Positions 58,224-64,000 of a stretch of DNA of 64,000 bases are shown here, in pieces. Made by a program: the position numbers and the translations under genes. The notes under the pieces are model-generated. The model made no database searches and was not told where the DNA came from. It saw only the letters and a list, made by a program, of their open reading frames with translations. Source of the stretch: Nocardia niigatensis NBRC 100131 (GTDB lineage: Bacteria; Actinomycetota; Actinomycetes; Mycobacteriales; Mycobacteriaceae); contig NZ_BAGC01000071.1 of NCBI RefSeq assembly GCF_000308655.1, positions 1 through 64,000 on the forward strand, in the 5' to 3' direction. Numbering within the stretch: position 1 is the first letter of the stretch; each line of letters begins with the position of its first letter.

Positions 58224-61200
58224 TGTTCACCCGCTGGGGCGACCTGGTCTACAAGCTGCGCTACACCGTTCTGGGTGTCGTCGTGGCCGCAATGCTCTCG
58301 CTCGGAGCCTTCGGATTCGGGCTGGAGGACCATCTCAGCTCCAGCGGATGGTTCGACCCGAACTCCGAGTCCTCACAGGCCGCTGTCCTGAAGGACCAGG
58401 TGTACGGGCGCGATCACAACAGTGACGTGGTGGTGCTGTACACCGCCCCGGAGAACGGCACCATCGATGATCCCGCGTGGAATCAGAAGATCATCGACAA
58501 CCTGAACAATCTGCCGGTGAAGTACCCGGAGATCAGTCAGGTCAACGGTTCTCCCTGGAAGACCACCACCGGCCAGCAGCTGGCGCAGGCCGCCGGCCAG
58601 GACCGCAAGCACGCCTTCGCCTCCATCGCCATCAAGGGCGACAACGACACCGACATGGTGCGGAACTACCGGAAGGTGAAGGACGCCTTCTACATTCCGG
58701 ACGTCAAGGTCGAGGTCGCGGGTCTGCAGCCGGTCGCCGGCACGCTGAACGACACCATGGCGCAGGACCAGAAGCGCATGGAGATCATCGCCATTCCGGT
58801 GGTGGCCGTCCTGCTGTTCTTCATCTTCGGCGGGGTGGTCGCGGCGGCGCTGCCACTCATCATCGGTGGTCTGACGGTGCTCGGCGCCAATGGCATCGTC
58901 ATGGCGATCACCAAGTTCACCGAGGTGAACTCCTTTGTCTCCCCCGTGGTTTCGATGATCGGTCTGGGCCTGGCGATCGACTACGGCCTGTTCATCGTGA
59001 GCCGCTTCCGTGAGGAGGTGGCCGACGGCTACGACACCAAGGCCGCCGTGCGGCGTACGGTCCAGACCGCGGGCCGCACCGTCCTCTTCTCCGCGACGAT
59101 GATCATCGCGGCGAGCGCAGGCATGCTGCTGTTCCCGCAGGGCTTCCTCAAGTCGGTGGCCTACGGCACCATCGCGACGGTCGCGCTGGCCGCGGTATCC
59201 GCGATCACCATCCTGCCCGCGCTGCTGTCCATTCTCGGGCCGCGCGTGGATGCCCTGGGCCTCAAGCGTTTCCGCAAGGAGAAGACGACCGAGGAGATCG
59301 AGAACGGCCTCTGGGGCCGGATCACCGCGTGGGTGATGAAGCATCCGCTCAAGGTCGCCATCCCGCTCACCATCGGTCTGCTGCTGCTCATCATCCCGGT
59401 GAAGAATCTGCAGTTCGGCGGTATCAGCGAAACCTATCTGCCGCCGGACAATCCGACCCGCCTGGCGCAGCAGCACTTCGACGAGACCTTCCCGCTGCGC
59501 AAGGCCGACCCGGTCCAGCTGGTCATCATCACGGACAACCCGAAGGACATCGGCACCATCCTCACCGAGGCCAACCAGGCCCGTGGACTCCAGCCGAAGA
59601 CCACGTTCTCACTTCCGCAGACGCCGCCGAACGGCTCGAATATCTGGACCACCTCGCGGCCGCTGGAAAAGGGCACCGACATCACGGAGACCATCGCGGA
59701 CCTCCGGGCGATCGACGTCCCGGACGGCGCCGAGGTGATGGTCAGCGGAACCCCGGTGATGATGCAGGACAGCATCGACCAGCTGGTCGATCGCATGCCG
59801 CTGATGATCGCGCTGGTGGTGCTGGTGACCACCATCCTGATGTTCCTCACCTTCGGCTCGCTGGTGCTGCCCATCAAGGCCGCGCTCATGAGCGCGCTCG
59901 GCCTGGGTTCCACCCTGGGCATCCTGACCTGGATTTTCATCGACGGTCACGGCGCGGGTCTGCTGAATTTCACGCCGCAGCCGATCATGTCGCCGGTGCT
60001 GGTCCTGATCATCTCCGTGGTCTACGGCCTCTCCATCGACTACGAGGTGTTCCTGCTTTCCCGCATGGTCGAATCCCGTACCCAGGGTGCGAGCACGACC
60101 GAGGCGGTGCGCGCGGGCACCGCGCAGACCGGCCGCATCATCACCGCGGCCGCGCTCATCCTGCTGGTGGTCACGGGCGCGTTCGCGTTCTCCGATCTGG
60201 TGATGATGCAGTACATCGCCTACGGCATGGTGGCGGCGCTGTTCATCGACGCGACCGTGCTGCGCATGCTGCTGGTGCCGGCCACCATGAAGCTGCTCGG
60301 CGACGACTGCTGGTGGGCGCCCAAGTGGATGAAGAAGATCCAGCAGAAGATCGGCCTGGGCGAGCCCATCCTCGACGATGAGCGGCCCGGCGGCGGCGAG
60401 GTGGTCGACCTGGTGAAGACCACCCCGATCACCGACCCGGTCACCATGCAGATCCCGATCCTGTCCGACGGCACCGCCGCCCCGGCGCGGGCCCGCAAGC
60501 CGCGCCCGGCCCGCACGGTCGATGTGGACAGCGAGGCCCCGACCCAGCGCATCGACACGGTGCAACGGTCCGAGCCCGTGCCACCCGCGGAGCCCGCCCA
60601 GGGCACCGAATCCCCGGAGACCACCCCGTTCCCGGAGCCGGCGCCGCCCGCGGACGGCGCCGCGGCTGCCCCGGCCCCGGAGACCCAGCGTCCCGCGCCC
60701 GGATTCCCCTCCGCCACAATGCGTCCCGGTCGCGGCGTCACCCCGTCGACCACCGCGGCCCCGGCCTTCGCCAAACCCGCCGAGCCCGCATCGGAGCCGC
60801 CCGCACCGGCCGGTGAGATCAGTACGGCCGCACCGGTGGAGATCACCCCGCCGATCGCGCCCCGGCGTGTCGTCAGCGCGGACTCGGCGGACGCGCCGAC
60901 CACCGATCTGGGGTCCGGCCCCACCGGCCTCGGCGCCACCCCGGCCGGTCCGGGCGCCACCCCGGCCGGTCCGGGCGCCGACCCGAGCGGTCCCGGCTCC
61001 GCCCGCGGCCCGCTGGCCCCGCATCCGATCGGCGATTTCGCCTCCCCCGCACGGGGTTCCGGGAATCCCGGCAGCGGACTGCCGCAGCGGGTGCCCGGAC
61101 AGGCCGCCGACAATGCCATCCGCGGTCTGGACGACGCCTTCTCGGCGCCGTCACCCGCCCCGGCCCCGCCTGTCGCCCCGGTGAACCCGATGCCGTCGAT

Positions 61201-61606
61201 CTCCCAGCCGGCATCGCCCGCGGCGCCGGCGGATTCGCAGCCGCCCGCACCGGTGGTCGGTTCGGAGCGTGTGCTGCCGCCGCCGACACCCAGGGTCCCG
61301 CCACACCCGGCGACCCGGGCACAGCTGTACCAGCCGCACCCGTCCGAGCCGGAGCCGGAGCAGAGCGAGCCCACCGAGCAACTCGCGGAAACCGCTGCCG
61401 AGGAACAGCATCCGACGCAGCACGCCGCGGAGCAGGCCCCGCCGGAGGGCCCGGGCCGCGCCAGCATCGAGCAGTGGATGTCGGACCTACGCTCCTCTCG
61501 GCGGCGCCCGCCCGCCGAGAACCCGGACGAGGACGCCAAGCATAGGGGTGGCGACGGACGCACGGTGAGCGTCAACGAACTGCTCCGGCGGCAGAACCGC
61601 GACTGA
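58223..61606 (+). CDS. mmpL3: Trehalose monomycolate transporter MmpL3
   Basis: An 1127-residue RND/MmpL transporter with two sets of six membrane helices. The proton-relay Asp-Tyr pairs are in IDYGLFIVSRFREE (Asp near 253) and IDYEVFLLSRMVE (Asp near 606). Extracytoplasmic porter domains lie between helices 1-2 and 7-8, and a ~380-residue Pro/Ala/Thr-rich disordered cytosolic tail follows. It moves trehalose monomycolate across the membrane for mycolate assembly and is normally essential. The GTG at 58223 has a good site (aaggagtcg). It closes the trmB operon, before a 19-bp terminator. Confidence 0.95.
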   Translation: MFTRWGDLVYKLRYTVLGVVVAAMLSLGAFGFGLEDHLSSSGWFDPNSESSQAAVLKDQVYGRDHNSDVVVLYTAPENGTIDDPAWNQKIIDNLNNLPVKYPEISQVNGSPWKTTTGQQLAQAAGQDRKHAFASIAIKGDNDTDMVRNYRKVKDAFYIPDVKVEVAGLQPVAGTLNDTMAQDQKRMEIIAIPVVAVLLFFIFGGVVAAALPLIIGGLTVLGANGIVMAITKFTEVNSFVSPVVSMIGLGLAIDYGLFIVSRFREEVADGYDTKAAVRRTVQTAGRTVLFSATMIIAASAGMLLFPQGFLKSVAYGTIATVALAAVSAITILPALLSILGPRVDALGLKRFRKEKTTEEIENGLWGRITAWVMKHPLKVAIPLTIGLLLLIIPVKNLQFGGISETYLPPDNPTRLAQQHFDETFPLRKADPVQLVIITDNPKDIGTILTEANQARGLQPKTTFSLPQTPPNGSNIWTTSRPLEKGTDITETIADLRAIDVPDGAEVMVSGTPVMMQDSIDQLVDRMPLMIALVVLVTTILMFLTFGSLVLPIKAALMSALGLGSTLGILTWIFIDGHGAGLLNFTPQPIMSPVLVLIISVVYGLSIDYEVFLLSRMVESRTQGASTTEAVRAGTAQTGRIITAAALILLVVTGAFAFSDLVMMQYIAYGMVAALFIDATVLRMLLVPATMKLLGDDCWWAPKWMKKIQQKIGLGEPILDDERPGGGEVVDLVKTTPITDPVTMQIPILSDGTAAPARARKPRPARTVDVDSEAPTQRIDTVQRSEPVPPAEPAQGTESPETTPFPEPAPPADGAAAAPAPETQRPAPGFPSATMRPGRGVTPSTTAAPAFAKPAEPASEPPAPAGEISTAAPVEITPPIAPRRVVSADSADAPTTDLGSGPTGLGATPAGPGATPAGPGADPSGPGSARGPLAPHPIGDFASPARGSGNPGSGLPQRVPGQAADNAIRGLDDAFSAPSPAPAPPVAPVNPMPSISQPASPAAPADSQPPAPVVGSERVLPPPTPRVPPHPATRAQLYQPHPSEPEPEQSEPTEQLAETAAEEQHPTQHAAEQAPPEGPGRASIEQWMSDLRSSRRRPPAENPDEDAKHRGGDGRTVSVNELLRRQNRD

Positions 61607-61613
61607 TACGGAC

Positions 61614-61655
61614 AACCGGAAGGCCCGGCCGAATCTTCGGCCGGGCCTTCCGGTT
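61614..61655. terminator. Terminator between mmpL3 and the DUF2339 gene
   Basis: A perfect 19-bp stem (61614-61632 with 61637-61655), loop atct, lies between convergent stops. Confidence 0.88.
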
Positions 61656-61673
61656 TCGTTACCGCTTCCCCCG

Positions 61674-63794
61674 CTACGCGGACCGCGCGCCGGAGTCCAT
61701 GTCGCCGAACGCCCGCGCGTAGCGGGTGCCCACCACCAGCAGCAGGACACCCACCACCAGGAACGCCGCCGCCCGGACCAGCCCGTCCAGGGTGGCCAGG
61801 TCGAAGAGAAACAACTTCGCGAGCGCCGCGGCGGTGACCAGCAGCCCCGCTGCGAGGGCGACCTTGGCGCGCTGCGGGGTCCGCGCCAGACGGCGCAGGC
61901 CGAACAGCAGCGCCGCGGTGGCGGCCGCCATCCAGACGATCGTGGCGATGGCGTGCCCGGCCAGGAAGCCGCTGCGGCTCCCGGTGGCGATGCCGAGGGA
62001 CACGGCCAGCGCGGTCACCGCGTACAGCCCCGCGATCCCGGCGAACACCGACAGCGCGGTGGCCTCGGATTCGCGGTCCAGCAGGCCCATCCGGCGTGCG
62101 CACCACCCGGCGACGACCAGGGCGGCCAGCACCGCGAGCGCCGAGAACGCGGTTGCGATCCCCAGCTGGTCTTCGGCTTCCGACCGCAGGGTCAGCACAT
62201 TCGGGTTGGTCCGGACGACGAAGGTCAGCGCGCCGAGCCCGCCGTAAGCCGCACCGATACCCGCCGCCGGCCGCGAACGCTGCTGTGCGGCCACCCCGAG
62301 GAATCCCATCGCGACCAGCAGCAGCGCCACCGGCAGCGTCTGCACCCGAGCGATCCCGAGACAGGCCTCCAGCAGCGCGAACGCCCCTGCGACCGCGGAC
62401 ACCACGGCCAGGTGACCCGGAATCCGAACGGCGGCACCGAGTTTCGGCACCCACGGCACCACCGCCACCCCCAGCAGCACCGCGGCGACAACGGCCGAGA
62501 CGAGAATCGCCCCCGTGCGGCCGAACATGATCGGCGCGGCCAGCATCGGGACGGTCGCGACGCCGAAGCTCAGGCTGGCGGTCACGTCCCCGGCTCGCAG
62601 TCGCCCGCTGAGCACCGCACCCGTCAGCCCGGCGATCGCGAGGACGATCGCGGCCGCGAGGACCTGGTACCGGTTCGAGGCCGGAGCAGCGCCGGTCCCC
62701 AGGCTCAATGCCGCGCCGGTCACCGCGACCAGCGTGGCGAGCACGGCCGGAACGGTCCGCACCACGTGCAGCCACGGCCAGTCGCGCAGCGAATGCACGG
62801 GCAGCGCGGCGATCTGCAACACGATGAGGAAACCGAGCAGCGCGAGCTCCGTGGTCACGAACGGGGCCAGCACCGCCGCGCCCGCCAGCACCTGTACGGC
62901 CAGCCCCTGCGAGCGCCACTGCACCGCCAGGGCCACCCCGCCAGCGGCGATCCCGAAGGCGACAACATAGCCGACCACCGGGTTCAGCCATCCGTACACG
63001 GTGGTGACCGCGACGACATCCAGGTATCCCCCTGCGATACCCGTGGCCGCCAGGGCGATTCCCCCGACCCGGCCGCCCGCCTTCGCGTACACCCGGGTGC
63101 CGGCCGCCACCAGCACCGTCGAGAACAGCCCGCCCGCAACAACTCTCGGCACCGGCCCGAAAAACCCGGCCTGCGCCGCCAGCACCAGCAGCATGACCAC
63201 ACCGGTGAGGGTGACCGCCACACCGGCGATGGCCAGCGCCCGGCTGATCACCCCTTCCCGCTGCCACCACGGCGGGCGGATCGGCCTGGCGGGCACCGCG
63301 CGTCGCCGCTGCGGCATCGCCGGCATGGGCTGGCGCCAGCCCTGCTGTCCGCCGGGTGCCGCCCATCCGTACCGCGGCGCGCTGCCATAGGGCGGAATGC
63401 TCTGCCCCACTGGCATTCCCACGGGTGGCACAGCCCAGCCCGGAACCGGAGGGAGCACCCCGGAAGTTGCCTCCTGAGGCGGAATACATTGGCCCGCAGT
63501 AGCTCCCGCGAACCGAGCAGCTTCGGGCGCCCGGACAGTACCCGGGGGAATCGGGGCCGCCTGCCCGGTCGGCATGGGCGGGGCGGGCGTGAACGCGTCC
63601 GTCGCCTGCGGGGTGGCGACGGGCGCGGGGTTCGCGGTGCCGGATGGCGCAGTCTGCGCGATGTCGGCGAGGACCTGGCGGTGCAGGGTGTCGAGGTCGC
63701 GGCCGAGGATGTTCAGGTGCTCACTGAGCGAGGTGAATTCGTTCGACAGCCGCGCGATCAAGCGGGGATCGATGGCGGGATTCATGTCCGCCAT
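61674..63794 (-). CDS. DUF2339 multi-pass membrane protein
   Basis: A 706-residue protein. The N-terminal 180 residues are polar, Pro/Ala-rich, beginning with a coiled-coil-like stretch (LIARLSNEFTSLSEHLNILGRDLDTLHRQV). About 18-20 consecutive hydrophobic helices follow, ending in LVVGVLLLVVGTRYARAFGD. This is the DUF2339 family, whose function is unknown. The ATG at 63794 has an upstream gag site; 63785 is an alternative. It converges on mmpL3, which may be chance. Confidence 0.87.
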   Translation of the reverse strand: MADMNPAIDPRLIARLSNEFTSLSEHLNILGRDLDTLHRQVLADIAQTAPSGTANPAPVATPQATDAFTPAPPMPTGQAAPIPPGTVRAPEAARFAGATAGQCIPPQEATSGVLPPVPGWAVPPVGMPVGQSIPPYGSAPRYGWAAPGGQQGWRQPMPAMPQRRRAVPARPIRPPWWQREGVISRALAIAGVAVTLTGVVMLLVLAAQAGFFGPVPRVVAGGLFSTVLVAAGTRVYAKAGGRVGGIALAATGIAGGYLDVVAVTTVYGWLNPVVGYVVAFGIAAGGVALAVQWRSQGLAVQVLAGAAVLAPFVTTELALLGFLIVLQIAALPVHSLRDWPWLHVVRTVPAVLATLVAVTGAALSLGTGAAPASNRYQVLAAAIVLAIAGLTGAVLSGRLRAGDVTASLSFGVATVPMLAAPIMFGRTGAILVSAVVAAVLLGVAVVPWVPKLGAAVRIPGHLAVVSAVAGAFALLEACLGIARVQTLPVALLLVAMGFLGVAAQQRSRPAAGIGAAYGGLGALTFVVRTNPNVLTLRSEAEDQLGIATAFSALAVLAALVVAGWCARRMGLLDRESEATALSVFAGIAGLYAVTALAVSLGIATGSRSGFLAGHAIATIVWMAAATAALLFGLRRLARTPQRAKVALAAGLLVTAAALAKLFLFDLATLDGLVRAAAFLVVGVLLLVVGTRYARAFGDMDSGARSA

Positions 63795-63910
63795 ACTCTC
63801 GACCTGGGCGTTTGCTCACATGAGTAGAAACACCCGGGCAGCGCGCAATTACTACCCGAATCGGCGGATGCGGCGCGTCGATCCGAGGAGTCGGCCGCGG
63901 AGGATGCCGA

Positions 63911-64000
63911 TCACGACCGGTGGGCGGGGGCCGCGGCGCGGGCGATGGTGGCGCGGATCTCGTCGGCGATCAGGTCCGGGGCCTCCAGCATGGGTACGTG
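63911..64000 (-). CDS. C-terminus of an alpha/beta hydrolase, cut by the window edge
   Basis: A partial gene reading HVPMLEAPDLIADEIRATIARAA and ending at TGA (63911-63913). HVPMLE is the usual surroundings of the catalytic His in alpha/beta hydrolases (GHxPxxE). The rest lies beyond the window, so substrate and length are unknown. Confidence 0.6.
   Translation of the reverse strand, partial: HVPMLEAPDLIADEIRATIARAAAPAHRS

Noticed and set aside
60220..63489. A 1089-codon minus-strand open frame opposite mmpL3 and overlapping the DUF2339 gene
   Set aside because: It is antisense to the mmpL3 tail and shares no family features; long antisense frames are expected at this GC content.

Overview
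The window is chromosomal DNA of a high-GC, mycolic-acid-containing actinobacterium, most likely Nocardia. The evidence is very high GC with frequent GTG/TTG starts, an MmpL3 mycolate transporter, an AftD-type arabinosyltransferase, DUF3068 and DUF2613 proteins, and a gene order recalling the Mycobacterium tuberculosis Rv0206c-Rv0244c interval (recalled family knowledge, not a search). I see no prophage, insertion sequence or CRISPR array. Most of it is core genome.

Layout. 1-5.4 kb: the end of a Lys/Ala/Pro repeat protein, CutC, a YibE/F membrane protein and an AlaA-type aminotransferase. 5.5-9.8 kb: an HTH regulator divergent from a small unknown protein, a membrane-anchored Hsp70-like protein and dCTP deaminase. 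9.9-13.5 kb: ctaD, a tRNA-Gly(CCC), two related lipoproteins and a MazEF-like pair. 13.6-19.4 kb: an alpha/beta hydrolase with a crotonase, a secreted DUF4185 protein, a methyltransferase, an SDR/TetR divergent pair and a small hydrolase. 19.6-31 kb: fadE5, gnd, lpqI, a TetR regulator, a DUF5685 protein with a Cys-rich tail, then htdX-fabG4 divergent from fadA2. 31-35 kb: an ADP-ribosylglycohydrolase operon, a universal stress protein and isochorismate synthase.

35-48 kb is an envelope-polysaccharide block: DUF2613, aftD, an acyltransferase, DUF3068, a flippase-like protein, a large membrane protein, a GT4 glycosyltransferase and a methyltransferase. 48-64 kb: two small unknown genes, an aldehyde dehydrogenase, pckA, a GTPase with a degenerate partner, a lipase, then trmB, a NYN-domain protein and mmpL3 in one tightly packed operon, a DUF2339 membrane protein and a truncated hydrolase at the edge.

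How the parts fit. fadE5, fabG4, htdX and fadA2 can supply acyl-CoA dehydrogenation, ketoacyl reduction, dehydration and thiolysis. Their promoters carry a TTAC-N6-GTAA palindrome that also covers the promoter of the TetR gene at 24801, suggesting one fatty-acid regulon. The envelope block and mmpL3 build and export arabinogalactan/mycolate components.

The least expected features are a family of four related ~120-140 bp intergenic repeats (3.7, 23.4, 35.0 and 50.4 kb), the GTPase/degenerate-GTPase pair separated by one in-frame stop, a paralogous pair of ~149-residue unknown proteins, the DUF5685 Cys-rich tail, two very small candidate genes, and a FAD-oxidoreductase gene fragment beside an 80-nt cruciform.
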